A program made the position numbers and the translations under genes. Below, in pieces: positions 15,946 through 23,925 of a stretch of 64,000 nt of DNA. The DNA comes from UBA1672 sp965263215. Lineage in GTDB: Bacteria > Pseudomonadota > Alphaproteobacteria > Micavibrionales > Micavibrionaceae. The notes under the pieces are model-generated. The model did not search any database, was not told the DNA's origin, and saw only the letters and a program-made list of their open reading frames with translations. Position 1 is the first letter of the stretch, and every line of letters begins with the position of its first letter. The DNA lies in contig OZ253663.1 of assembly GCA_965263215.1 (NCBI GenBank), forward strand, positions 1,240,001 to 1,304,000, in the 5' to 3' direction.

Positions 15946-16260
15946 TTATGTAAGATCGCCAACTGTTACATCAAGCGCGCCGGCGATGGCCTTCATTGCA
16001 CGCAGAGAGCCGTCCTTTTTGCCTGTTTCAATTTCTGTAAGGTAGGGGCGTGAAATACCTGAGCCCTTGGCTAAATCGGCTTGTGTCATTTGGCGGTATT
16101 TACGAATGATTTTTATCGGATGATCTTGGCGCGCAGAAAGTTGATCTAATATTTCAGACGGCAGTTCAGAGTCCGCACCTGAATTTGTCAGGTCACGATA
16201 ATCATGCAAAGGCACCAGTACGTAAGGCTTTCCCTGAATGTGTAATAGATCGTATTTCAT
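15946..16260 (-). CDS. XRE family HTH regulator (antitoxin-like)
   Basis: This 104-residue protein has a short N-terminal beta segment (HIQGKPYVLVPLHDYRDL) like that of Phd-type or HTH antitoxins. A Cro/C1 helix-turn-helix follows (MTQADLAKGSGISRPYLTEI), then KAIAGALDVTVGDLT. GGGAG lies 8 bp before the ATG. Its likely promoter overlaps a 13-bp direct repeat at 16311-16338, which suggests autoregulation. It heads the operon with the GNAT and 190-residue genes. Confidence 0.85.
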   Translation of the reverse strand: MKYDLLHIQGKPYVLVPLHDYRDLTNSGADSELPSEILDQLSARQDHPIKIIRKYRQMTQADLAKGSGISRPYLTEIETGKKDGSLRAMKAIAGALDVTVGDLT

Positions 16261-16309
16261 TGTGATTCTCCCATAACTTAGAGCGACATTGTATCAATTT
16301 TGATGCCGA

Positions 16310-16338
16310 TGTATAGGCTTAAAGCGTATAGGCTTAAA
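16310..16338 (-). promoter_or_regulatory. putative promoter with two direct repeats, upstream of XRE gene
   Basis: The 13-base unit gtataggcttaaa occurs at 16311-16323 and 16326-16338, a 15-bp period. On the minus strand each copy reads tttaagcctatac. One arrangement gives -35 TTTAAG (16338-16333), a 17-bp spacer and -10 TATACA (16315-16310), placing the RNA start about 40 bases before the XRE gene. The repeats also cover the lpxR stop codon. The operator role is inference. Confidence 0.5.
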
Positions 16339-17377
16339 ATCTCTTGGTCAGGGTGAGGGAGCCGAAAACACTCTCATTTCTTTGGTTTTTAAATTCCTTG
16401 GTACGCAAATTGAGCGTATAAGACAAACGGTAATCATCATAAAACAGGGATACGCCAGTACCCAGATCGCCAACAAGATAGTTTTTATCAACATCATTGC
16501 TGCTTGAGAATGTATTACCATCAAGGAAGATATCGCGCCCGACCAATCGCCCGTCAATACCTGCAAAAACTTGCCAGTTGAATGTATCGTCATCGGTCAG
16601 GAATATTCCGGTGCCGGGAACCGCGGGGCGCACACGCGGCGGCGTGTCCAGTAATCTGTTTGAGCCAGCAACCAGAGTAGCGCCTAAACCGACATTCGTG
16701 CGGATTGTGCCAAGAGACACTGACATGTTGGGTTCAATGCGCGTGTTTACGGAGCCGAAATCTTTTTCCCAAGCATAGGGAAAGCGGCGTTGCCACGAGA
16801 CAATGAAGCCGGGCTCAAATTCCAGTTGGTTATCCCATCCTTCAGGTTTAGGGGAGTCGGAAATATATTTATGGACGAATTTTTGTGTTTGCTCGCCCAA
16901 TGCCTCCGGCCCGACGATACCGAGTGTGAATTCCAGCTCATCAAGATGGTGGACATCACCATTTTTACTGAAGGTCGGGGTCGCCATTCCCACAGAACCG
17001 TATAAAAATGCAGCCCACGGACGATCGCCCTGAGGTTGGTTGGCGAGTGTGATGTCTTCGGGGGTATATATGTTGTGCCCGATTGTATAAAAAGTTGATG
17101 TGCGCTCGTTCAAATCAAAGGTCGGGATTCTGTCCGCCATTGTATCAATCATGGGCGGGACGTTAATATCCGCATCAAACCATGTCAGGCGGATGCCACT
17201 GGTGTAGAACCGATCTGTGCCGCCGCCCAAATTATCGTTTTCAACCGACAGACTGATATAGGTGTCGTTTGTGCCTTTTAATTCTTGTTGTTTTTGTTTT
17301 CTGTCTTCTGCCTGCGCAGTGAGTGGCAAGGCCGTTAAAAGAAGACTTCCGAGAAATAAGGTTTTAAAACGCATCAT
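16334..17377 (-). CDS. lpxR: LpxR-family lipid A 3'-O-deacylase (outer membrane)
   Basis: The protein has about 347 residues: a signal peptide ending in AQA, then an outer-membrane beta barrel ending in Phe (GSLTLTKRF). LpxR/DUF2219 markers are SVENDNLGGGTDRFYTSGIR, which holds the catalytic Asn-Asp pair, and GEQTQKFVHKYI, which holds the expected catalytic His. Relatives remove the 3' acyl chains of lipid A in a calcium-dependent way. Three Met codons cluster at the start; GGA spacing favours 17377 or 17374 over 17386. It is divergent from the esterase gene. Confidence 0.85.
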   Translation of the reverse strand: MMRFKTLFLGSLLLTALPLTAQAEDRKQKQQELKGTNDTYISLSVENDNLGGGTDRFYTSGIRLTWFDADINVPPMIDTMADRIPTFDLNERTSTFYTIGHNIYTPEDITLANQPQGDRPWAAFLYGSVGMATPTFSKNGDVHHLDELEFTLGIVGPEALGEQTQKFVHKYISDSPKPEGWDNQLEFEPGFIVSWQRRFPYAWEKDFGSVNTRIEPNMSVSLGTIRTNVGLGATLVAGSNRLLDTPPRVRPAVPGTGIFLTDDDTFNWQVFAGIDGRLVGRDIFLDGNTFSSSNDVDKNYLVGDLGTGVSLFYDDYRLSYTLNLRTKEFKNQRNESVFGSLTLTKRF

Positions 17378-17443
17378 GATGTCCATTTATTTTTATCGAA
17401 TATGTTCTATCGCATATTGTACGTCTGTGCTAGATATTTGCTT

Positions 17444-18106
17444 ATGAGCATTTCGAATTTTTATGAATACGGGCCTGATTTGGCCGAGGTTGAGCAACTG
17501 GTGATCATGTTGCATGGTGTGGGATCAAACGGGCAGGATCTTATTTCACTTGCGCCGATGTTGTCGCAGAAATTACCCAAGACGATGTTTTTATCGCCTG
17601 ATGCGCCGTTTGCCTGTGACATGGTGCCGCCCGGTTATCCGAATTCTTATCAGTGGTTTTCGCTGCAAGACCGTGACCCGCATATGATGTTGGCTGAGGT
17701 TAAAAATGTCTTTCCTCTCGTTGAGGAATATATCGAAGCCCAAATGGAGCGTTATGGCGTACCACCGGAAAAGACGGCGCTTCTTGGGTTTTCACAAGGC
17801 ACAATGACGAGCCTGTATGTTGCACCGCGCCTGCAGAAAAAGATCGCGGGCGTACTTGGGTATTCGGGGGCGTTGTTGTGGGATTCTAAAGTGGACGCTG
17901 ATGATCTGCGTAAGCCGCCCATTCATCTTATTCACGGTGAGGCCGATGATGTTGTGCCTGTTGAGGCATGGACACAAGCCAAAGAGATACTTGGTGAAAA
18001 TGGATTTCAGGTCGGTGGACATACAAGCGCAGGATTAACGCACTCGATTGATCAAAAAGGCATCGATAGCGGGCAAGCGTTTTTAAAGACAATACTGGTT
18101 GATTAG
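17444..18106 (+). CDS. alpha/beta-hydrolase, phospholipase/carboxylesterase family
   Basis: This 220-residue serine esterase resembles YpfH and lysophospholipase/carboxylesterase family members. It has an oxyanion segment IMLHGVGSNGQD, nucleophile Ser117 in GFSQG, an acid near 168-169 in HGEADDVVP and catalytic His200 in GLTHSI. The open frame extends upstream to 17402, but the ATG at 17444 fits the family start. No signal peptide, so cytosolic. The physiological ester is unknown. The next gene starts 14 bp downstream. Confidence 0.88.
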   Translation: MSISNFYEYGPDLAEVEQLVIMLHGVGSNGQDLISLAPMLSQKLPKTMFLSPDAPFACDMVPPGYPNSYQWFSLQDRDPHMMLAEVKNVFPLVEEYIEAQMERYGVPPEKTALLGFSQGTMTSLYVAPRLQKKIAGVLGYSGALLWDSKVDADDLRKPPIHLIHGEADDVVPVEAWTQAKEILGENGFQVGGHTSAGLTHSIDQKGIDSGQAFLKTILVD

Positions 18107-18120
18107 TGGGGTAACCGCCA

Positions 18121-19434
18121 ATGCAGTCACATAAAATCTATAAGCTTGACCCTGAAGGGGAAACGTATCAAGCGGTGATGGAGATGGAAGAGGCCATCAG
18201 GGCGCTGCATCGGGATTTTTACACCGAGGCACGCGGTGCAGGGTGGAAAAAGCTAGCTGTGCAGTTAACCGATAAAGTTGCGGATTGGGACATCAGGCGC
18301 ATCGAGGATACGGGGCAAACCCATCCTGTTATTCAGGTTAAGGATGACGAGCCGCAAGGCTTCCCAAGAGCGTACGCGCATTTCCCTCAAGTTTATGCCA
18401 CTGAGTTCAAATATAAGGATGCGCCGGATAATGGTGCGCAGAAATATGATTTATATATGTATGCGCCTGTTGGATATGATGGTGATCATTTTGCGCCGGA
18501 AGACGCGCGTTTGATTGATGATAAGCGTGAGGAGCAATGGGTTGGCAATGCCTTGTTCGCCGGTGGTTGGAGTGATCCGATATCGTGTTTTAGTCTTCAA
18601 GCCAGAGGGGTCGGCGTACCGGATGATTACGTCAAGCCGGAAGAGCAGCCGCAGGGGTACGTGCCTGCGCATGATAAGGCGTGTTTTGTTGCGCTGGGGG
18701 AAACGCGGGCACAACTGGATGATTTCGAAGCGCGGCAGGGCGCATATCAATCCGCCGCCGATGATGTGATGCGCCGTGTTGACAGTATCATCAAAAATGA
18801 TTTGGGTGACATGATCCGCGATCAAATAGATGTGATGGAAGAGTTCTATATGAATTGGAGCTATGCGCCGTCCGATGAAGCGGAAGGGAAAACCGCATTT
18901 CAGATTTCAGTACGGCAAAGCGGTAATGTCGAGCCCATGCAAGGCGGGCAGCCTTTGACATTGTCTGATAATGATTTCTTTATCGTGCAGGCGGGGCACA
19001 GCCGCGGTGAGTATAACATCACCCCCAATTTGAACACACCGCAGGGGCAAGCATTGGCGGAGGTTTTTGATGCGGTTCCGCCTAAACCATCATTGTCTGA
19101 TTATCCTGATTTAGTCGCTGATTTCCCGTTTACCGAAGAAGGGTATGATGCGATGCTCGGTGTGAATGGGCAAGTGCCGCGTGTGCAGGAATTTCAAGGA
19201 CATAAGGTGTTGATCTACAACACTGATGACGCGGATTATGACGGCTTTTGTCCGCCTGATTCTATTGCACTGCCTGCTGCGCTTTATATTTGGCTGAATA
19301 AGGATGATGAGGATGCACGGATGGGGATAGAGCCGCCCCCTGCAGCAGACGAGTTGGTCAAACTCAACGAAACATTCGAAACACGCCTAAATCTTGCGCT
19401 GGGCAGCGATCATCCGCCATTGCTCGAAATGTAA
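18121..19434 (+). CDS. hypothetical acidic protein, 437 residues
   Basis: I do not recognise this protein. It is acidic and appears globular and cytosolic, with no signal peptide or transmembrane segment. Visible blocks are an N-terminal helix (MEMEEAIRALHRDFYTEARG), a beta-rich middle (YDLYMYAPVGYDG, ISCFSLQARGVG) and a long helix around residues 205-245. It begins 14 bp after the esterase stop, so the two are probably co-transcribed. The codon pattern matches its neighbours and the frame is intact. Confidence 0.7.
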   Translation: MQSHKIYKLDPEGETYQAVMEMEEAIRALHRDFYTEARGAGWKKLAVQLTDKVADWDIRRIEDTGQTHPVIQVKDDEPQGFPRAYAHFPQVYATEFKYKDAPDNGAQKYDLYMYAPVGYDGDHFAPEDARLIDDKREEQWVGNALFAGGWSDPISCFSLQARGVGVPDDYVKPEEQPQGYVPAHDKACFVALGETRAQLDDFEARQGAYQSAADDVMRRVDSIIKNDLGDMIRDQIDVMEEFYMNWSYAPSDEAEGKTAFQISVRQSGNVEPMQGGQPLTLSDNDFFIVQAGHSRGEYNITPNLNTPQGQALAEVFDAVPPKPSLSDYPDLVADFPFTEEGYDAMLGVNGQVPRVQEFQGHKVLIYNTDDADYDGFCPPDSIALPAALYIWLNKDDEDARMGIEPPPAADELVKLNETFETRLNLALGSDHPPLLEM

Positions 19435-19771
19435 AGTTTTTATCAAATACGGCAGTTTTTTGCAGTTTTATTTTTCATAACAATCGCAGCGCAGCAAAAT
19501 AATGTTTCATGTAAGGTGTTGGTGTTAAGTTATTGTAAAATATGGAAAATGTTTCTTTCATGCTTATGCTGCACAGCAATGAATTGTGGAACGCAGCAAA
19601 GAAATTATATTTCAAACGATTAAAAATCCCGCAATTATGATATAATTTCCATATTGGGACGCGGGATTTTTCGCGGATGTTGAGAGCTCTTTTTCCTTCC
19701 TGAAAATCCACACTAATTCGGTCTTTGATCGTGCACATGATCATACGGCCATTAGCGAAAGGAGATGTGCA
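19435..19771. other. 337-bp AT-rich intergenic region
   Basis: No convincing gene. An 89-codon minus-strand frame here lacks family features and a ribosome site. The stretch holds the hairpin described separately and the HNH promoter region. It also holds an imperfect dyad near 19727-19744, around gtgcac. Confidence 0.6.
19622..19671. repeat. 11-bp inverted repeat with structured loop
   Basis: The arms aaaaatcccgc (19622-19632) and gcgggattttt (19661-19671) are perfectly complementary. The 28-base loop itself contains aattat-gat-ataatt. With A-rich and T-rich flanks it could be a bidirectional terminator between the 437-residue gene and the HNH gene, though the loop is long for that. Confidence 0.6.
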
Positions 19772-20341
19772 ATGAACACTGCGATGCCATTAGAGCGATG
19801 TAGCGCATTAATATTAAATGCGGATTTTAGACCGCTGAGCTACTTTCCCTTATCTGTATGGTCTTGGCAGGATGCTGTTAAGGCCATTTTTAGAGGGAGT
19901 GTCAATGTCGTGTCGGAATATGATCGTATTGTACGATCACCCGAACATGAAATGAAACTGCCATCGGTTTTGGCGTTGAAAGAATATGTGCCGACAACAC
20001 GATCACCGGCCTTTACACGGTTTAATGTGTTCTTGCGCGATCAGTGGATGTGCCAGTATTGCGGCGGAGATTTTAAGACACATGAACTGACATTTGATCA
20101 TGTGATACCACGTTCCAAGGGCGGAACGACCTGTTGGGAAAATATCGTGGCGGCGTGCCAATGTTGTAACACACGCAAGGGCAATCAAATGCCAAAGGAT
20201 ATCGGGATGTTCCCGTTGGTGAAGCCAAGGCCGCCATCGGTGTATGAATTACAGAGCAGCGGGCGGAGGTTTCCACCAAACTTCCTGCATGAAAGCTGGA
20301 GCGACTTTTTATACTGGGATACGGAATTAACAGAAGGATAA
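19772..20341 (+). CDS. HNH endonuclease family protein
   Basis: This 189-residue protein has the HNH core: zinc pair CQYCGG near residue 94, FDHVIPRSKGG, WENIVAACQCCNTRKGNQ. The N-terminal half (ALILNADFRPLSYFPLSVW) is the block shared by a widespread, usually chromosomal HNH family often found outside mobile elements. AAAGGAG sits 8 bp before the ATG. Nuclease activity is likely from the intact motif, but its biological role is unknown. Confidence 0.88.
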   Translation: MNTAMPLERCSALILNADFRPLSYFPLSVWSWQDAVKAIFRGSVNVVSEYDRIVRSPEHEMKLPSVLALKEYVPTTRSPAFTRFNVFLRDQWMCQYCGGDFKTHELTFDHVIPRSKGGTTCWENIVAACQCCNTRKGNQMPKDIGMFPLVKPRPPSVYELQSSGRRFPPNFLHESWSDFLYWDTELTEG

Positions 20342-20506
20342 TTAAAAAGAATAAATAAAAACTAGGTCTTATGTGTTTTTAAAAGAATTGGCATGCCACG
20401 GAAAGCGGTTTTCAGGCCTGCCATAAACCGGCGCAAGATCAAAAACGTAAAGCATGGTGCTTTGGTTTTGAAGATTGAGCGCAACGTGCGACGAAAGGAG
20501 AATGTT

Positions 20507-20866
20507 ATGTTTAATCATATCACAAATCTTGCACACTTACGGTCAACCACGCAGGCCTTCGGGTTTTTCCTGTTCTATACGGTTTTGCTGGTTGGTTTAT
20601 CAACCTTCCTTGGGCACTATATGGGTGTCATGGGAATGATAGACAGTACAGTGGGTACTTTCTTTGAAGGTGGTCATTGGCACACGCTGATCGGTGCTGG
20701 TTGGGCTTTGATCCTGTCCAGTATGATCCTGACAGGCAAGAAACTGACCAATGACATGATGTCGGTCGTTATCGCCTTCATCGGCGTTTACCTGTCTTAC
20801 AAGGTTGATGTCCTTTTAGGGATGGTTGTGGTGTCTTACCTGACCACACTTGAAAAAGGCAAATAA
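20507..20866 (+). CDS. small multi-span membrane protein
   Basis: The product is a 119-residue inner-membrane protein with about three hydrophobic segments (GFFLFYTVLLVGLSTFLGHY, LIGAGWALILSSMIL, VVIAFIGVYLSYKVDVLLGM). I do not recognise the family. The frame is open upstream to 20393, but AAAGGAG 7 bp before the ATG at 20507 makes that start clear. A strong terminator follows at 20891-20920, so the gene is monocistronic. Confidence 0.78.
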   Translation: MFNHITNLAHLRSTTQAFGFFLFYTVLLVGLSTFLGHYMGVMGMIDSTVGTFFEGGHWHTLIGAGWALILSSMILTGKKLTNDMMSVVIAFIGVYLSYKVDVLLGMVVVSYLTTLEKGK

Positions 20867-20890
20867 CCAATAACAATAAAAAATGAACAG

Positions 20891-20920
20891 GGCCGGAGCT
20901 TCAACGCTTCGGCCTTTTTT
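20891..20920 (+). terminator. intrinsic terminator
   Basis: Stem ggccggagc / gcttcggcc (9 bp with one G-T pair) and loop ttcaac are followed by six T. It ends the membrane-protein gene at 20507-20866. Confidence 0.87.
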
Positions 20921-20984
20921 ATGGAGTGCGTAGGTGGATGGTGGTAATATTGTTGGGTTAATTGTTAGGCTAATAAATAAAAAT

Positions 20985-21413
20985 ATGAAAAATAAATCGA
21001 CTGCGTTTGTATTAATACTCGTGCTAGCGTGTTTCTTCTCAGGTTTTCAGGCTATAGCTTGCGGCTATAACATATTGTTTGTAGTAACAGAAAATGGAAA
21101 TCAGGAAAATTTAGAAGAAATAGTATCATCGTTGAAAGATGTCTATAGCTTTGAAATTGAAGAAACTAATCCTTTTCAATACCTAGCATCGTATAATGAT
21201 GAATCGTGCCATTTTGAGTTGGTTGTTTCTTTAAAAATTAATCAGAACGGTAATTTTATTACGATTAACGCCCCTGGAGATACAGGCTTAGTAGAGTATG
21301 GTAAGGATTGTCTACTTTTCATTAAGCAGATAATAGTTAATATCCAAAAAGATATGAATCTACTTGTTAATACTGAGGCCATCCCCCCGTGCCAACATGA
21401 TCTATATAGGTAA
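20985..21413 (+). CDS. hypothetical exported protein or lipoprotein
   Basis: The product has about 142 residues from the ATG at 20985. The N-terminus MKNKSTAFVLILVLACFF is a signal sequence, and AIAC at its end is close to a lipobox, so a lipoprotein is possible. The mature part is acidic with four further Cys. No family is recognised. No clear ribosome site is visible, and the gene is AT-richer than its neighbours, which may point to transfer or relaxed selection. Confidence 0.55.
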   Translation: MKNKSTAFVLILVLACFFSGFQAIACGYNILFVVTENGNQENLEEIVSSLKDVYSFEIEETNPFQYLASYNDESCHFELVVSLKINQNGNFITINAPGDTGLVEYGKDCLLFIKQIIVNIQKDMNLLVNTEAIPPCQHDLYR

Positions 21414-21510
21414 TTTTATCTTCCAAACCCCCCGTAAACCTTGACTTTCCACCATTTGATGCTATACACCACACTTATGTTAAATTTGATTGGTATGAAT
21501 GGGCACGCGC

Positions 21511-21630
21511 ATGTTTGATGATTTATTTGATTTCGGGAAAAAACGCACACTGAAACAATCTGTTGGATTTTTTATGTTTCACGGTGGTTTGATCACCCTT
21601 ATTCTTGGGGTGATGAAGTTGGTTGGTTAA
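21511..21630 (+). CDS. 39-residue membrane peptide
   Basis: A small frame encodes MFDDLFDFGKKRTLKQSVGF and then a hydrophobic helix (FMFHGGLITLILGVMKLVG). Acidic start, basic middle and one membrane helix make a plausible bacterial microprotein. The stop overlaps the 3' end of the converging dsbB by 32 bp. No strong ribosome site is seen. I hold it as likely but unproven. Confidence 0.45.
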   Translation: MFDDLFDFGKKRTLKQSVGFFMFHGGLITLILGVMKLVG

Positions 21631-22138
21631 CGGCCTTCACCATCAACGCACTTAAACCGCAGAACGCAAATAACCCAAGGCACAACGCAATATTGTAATT
21701 CGCCATGGATAGGCCAAGGACGGGGTCTGTCCATTGAACGTCGCTGCAGGCGGCGGCGGGCGCGCTCATGAGGTTTTCAAGAATGCTTTGATCGGATGTG
21801 TCATCAAAGAAGAGGGGGACTTTGCACCCTTCTAATGCGGAGTCCCACCATTTTTGCTCCACGCCGGTATGATAGGCCGCGATGCCGCTATTTACCAAAA
21901 AGTTTAAGCTACTTATGCCCAAAAAAGCGCGCACAACGGAATGTCTTTCACGCAGGGCAATCCCGATTAGACCGATAACCAAACCAAACGCAAAGGGGTA
22001 GCGTTGATAAATGCATAAATTACAAGGCTCTAGGCCAAAGAAAGCCTCTGATATGAGCGCGGCAGAAAGCGCAATAAAGGATGTGAGTGCGATCAGGCCA
22101 AATGAATAAATCGGGTTCGATAAAATCTTTTTAATCAT
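21599..22138 (-). CDS. dsbB: DsbB-family disulfide bond formation protein
   Basis: This 179-residue protein has four predicted helices. It has the quinone-coupled redox pair Cys39-Cys42 (EPCNLCIYQR) and the periplasmic pair Cys105 (ALEGC) and Cys131 (AAACSD), the complete DsbB set. It reoxidises a DsbA-like partner and hands electrons to ubiquinone. No dsbA is in the window. It is 16 bp downstream of exoD on the same strand. Confidence 0.9.
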   Translation of the reverse strand: MIKKILSNPIYSFGLIALTSFIALSAALISEAFFGLEPCNLCIYQRYPFAFGLVIGLIGIALRERHSVVRAFLGISSLNFLVNSGIAAYHTGVEQKWWDSALEGCKVPLFFDDTSDQSILENLMSAPAAACSDVQWTDPVLGLSMANYNIALCLGLFAFCGLSALMVKAVNQPTSSPQE

Positions 22139-22154
22139 AGTATTTTCCGCTTCC

Positions 22155-22769
22155 TCAAATATAACTTTTGATCAGTTCTTTGACAACGTCAATGCCTTCT
22201 GTGCCCAAAAACAGAACCACCGCAACAAGTGCGCTAACCCAGAGCATGCCTATAATCGCGCCTGCGAGAACGGCCAGCCCGTCACGCATAATCACGCCGA
22301 TGGACATCAGGGCAATCCCAAAGCTCGGCACGGTGTTGGTGAGTGGTAGAGGCACACAAACCGATAGGGCCATGATAAACCCGAATATACCAATAATTCG
22401 TGAAAATAATCCCTGCGTTACAAAACTTAATCTTGGTTTAATGAGCTTTTCGACGCGCTTTGTCCATGGTAATGCCCGCTCTACCATCGAAATGACGGTC
22501 TCGCGCTTTAACCCTTTTTTTCTGAATTTTTCAGGAAACCAAATGGTGTGGCGGCCAATCGCCTGTTGCGCCGTTAAAAACACGAGGGGCAAGCCGAGGA
22601 TTGTGCCAACCCCAACGGCGGGGATAGGTAGTGCGGCGGGCAGGGCGAAAATAAACAAAAAGAAACCAAATCCGCGCTCATGGAAGGCCTCCAGCAAGTT
22701 ATCAATGCTGATGGTTTCGCCGGAGCATTCGGTTTCGATGCTTTTAAGGATGTCGGAAAGGCTTCTCAT
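22155..22769 (-). CDS. exoD: ExoD family membrane protein
   Basis: This 204-residue protein has several hydrophobic segments and the ExoD hallmarks LLEAFHERGFGFFLFIFALP, VGVGTILGLPLVFLTAQQ and the later VPLPLTNTVPSFGIALMSIG. In Sinorhizobium, exoD affects exopolysaccharide and alkaline tolerance; the molecular function is not known. Probably co-transcribed with dsbB. Confidence 0.9.
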   Translation of the reverse strand: MRSLSDILKSIETECSGETISIDNLLEAFHERGFGFFLFIFALPAALPIPAVGVGTILGLPLVFLTAQQAIGRHTIWFPEKFRKKGLKRETVISMVERALPWTKRVEKLIKPRLSFVTQGLFSRIIGIFGFIMALSVCVPLPLTNTVPSFGIALMSIGVIMRDGLAVLAGAIIGMLWVSALVAVVLFLGTEGIDVVKELIKSYI

Positions 22770-22844
22770 TTCTATTCAAATATCAGAGTTTGCGCATGTT
22801 GACGAGGGGAAAGCGCGGCATGAATAAAATCTTTCACTAAATTC

Positions 22845-22872
22845 TTGCAGAATTTATCCAGATCAGTATGAT
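22845..22872 (+). promoter_or_regulatory. promoter of tRNA-Leu
   Basis: -35 TTGCAG (22845-22850), a 16-bp spacer and -10 TATGAT (22867-22872) place the RNA start about 11 bases before the mature tRNA. Confidence 0.65.
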
Positions 22873-22889
22873 CACTTTCATTCTGACAT

Positions 22890-22974
22890 GCCCCTGTGGC
22901 GGAATTGGTAGACGCGCCGGATTCAAAATCCGGTTCTTTCGGGAGTGGGAGTTCAAGTCTCCCCGGGGGCACCA
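22890..22974 (+). tRNA. tRNA-Leu (anticodon CAA)
   Basis: An 85-base type II tRNA. The acceptor gcccctg pairs with cgggggc (one G-T). The anticodon stem ccgga/tccgg encloses ttcaaaa, giving CAA. A long variable arm and the T loop gttcaagtc follow, and CCA is encoded at 22972-22974. Confidence 0.95.
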
Positions 22975-23018
22975 TTATTTCTATGCAGATATAACAACAT
23001 TATTAGGGGAGCTATACT

Positions 23019-23552
23019 GTGCGCGTTTTATTCAGTGTTTTAATTACAGGTTTGGTCTTGTTTGGTGCGATGGCACAGGCGCAATCAAACGGTGGTGAAA
23101 CAACAGTGAATGAGATGAAGCGTAAGAGTGATGAGTGTCGCTCTAAGCATTATATTATAGAAGATCTTGAAATGCCGGCTTTTAAAACATGCATACATTC
23201 TTGCTCCGCATCAGATACTTATTTTCAGCGCACTATGGGCGGCACTCCGCCATCAAAAGAAGAAGTTAAGCGCACGACTGAGGCATGCAATGCATCGCAT
23301 AAAGAGGTCATGGAAATGGTTGCAAAGATGCAGGGCGTTTCACCTTCTGTGCGTTTGGGATTAACGGTTTTAAAATATCAAGACAAAATGGATCGTCATC
23401 ATAAAAGATGTTTGGGTTATTCATCAGAAGAAGTCTGTGATTGCGCGACCAAAAACCTGTCTGTGAAGCTCAACGAAGCCTACAGAAGTATAGATCGAGC
23501 CTATCCACGTGCGCTGGCTGGCTGTGAAACAGGGAAACATCTGCCATTATAG
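23019..23552 (+). CDS. hypothetical secreted Cys-rich protein
   Basis: The product has 177 residues. GTG start with AGGGGAG 8 bp upstream. The signal peptide MRVLFSVLITGLVLFGAMAQ ends near AQAQS. The mature protein is helical with eight Cys (for example KTCIHSCSA and EVCDCATKN), which suggests disulfides formed in the periplasm. No family is recognised. A decayed copy of its last 20 codons lies directly downstream (23556-23621). Confidence 0.7.
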   Translation: MRVLFSVLITGLVLFGAMAQAQSNGGETTVNEMKRKSDECRSKHYIIEDLEMPAFKTCIHSCSASDTYFQRTMGGTPPSKEEVKRTTEACNASHKEVMEMVAKMQGVSPSVRLGLTVLKYQDKMDRHHKRCLGYSSEEVCDCATKNLSVKLNEAYRSIDRAYPRALAGCETGKHLPL

Positions 23553-23555
23553 GAG

Positions 23556-23621
23556 CATAGAGCGCTCCTATCCACGTGCGATGATTGGTCTTGTAAAACG
23601 GGTAAGCATATCAGCTATTAG
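23556..23621 (+). pseudogene. decayed tandem duplicate of the preceding gene's 3' end
   Basis: The 14 bases cctatccacgtgcg occur at 23500 in the gene and again at 23567, 67 bp later. The following bases also align: the gene ends CETGKHLPL-stop, and the copy, after a frame change, reads CKTGKHISY-stop. It has no start and is not expressed as a protein. It marks a past tandem duplication that has mostly been lost. Confidence 0.7.
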
Positions 23622-23890
23622 GGTGCTTTATTTGAGCATTAATCTATTTTCGGTTTTTAAAACGTGACTCCTGCTTTCCAAGCTCTCAAATAATAAGTGC
23701 TATTTTTTCTATCCATATGCACCATTTTATCTCACCGTCCTGAATGTGGTCTAAGGCCAAGGGTGGAGGCGTATTTGCGGCATCGTGTTTCTTGGGATCG
23801 CAGGCCGTGACCTGCGATGATTTGTTTCAGGCTGAGGACGCGGCGCAGTATGGGCGATCATATGCTCCTGGATAAATATGTCGACAACCA
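23622..23890. other. non-coding interval between Cys-rich gene remnant and ars operon
   Basis: No gene is supported. A perfect 8-bp inverted repeat, atcgcagg at 23797-23804 and cctgcgat at 23811-23818, has a 6-base loop but no T-run. A 47-codon stop-to-stop minus frame (23686-23829) lacks a start and may be chance or a remnant. Confidence 0.5.
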
Positions 23891-23925
23891 TTGACATGTT
23901 AAATTATGTCCATTAGTCTGGACAT
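23891..23925 (+). promoter_or_regulatory. ars operon promoter with ArsR-type operator
   Basis: -35 TTGACA (23891-23896), a 17-bp spacer and weak -10 TAGTCT (23914-23919). An inverted repeat atgtcc (23906-23911) / ggacat (23920-23925) spans the -10 and abuts the arsR ATG. A repressor bound here would block RNA polymerase. The predicted RNA start falls at the ATG, so the message may be nearly leaderless. Confidence 0.65.

Noticed and set aside
19475..19744. 89-codon minus-strand open frame in the gap before the HNH gene
   Set aside because: No ribosome site, no family features, overlaps the inverted repeat and the HNH promoter region.
22168..22827. 219-codon plus-strand frame antisense to exoD
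   Set aside because: Mirror of a conserved membrane-protein gene; composition rich in Ser/Arg/Pro as expected of an antisense shadow.
23686..23829. 47-codon minus-strand stop-to-stop frame before the ars operon
   Set aside because: No start codon, no family match; length is within chance expectation.
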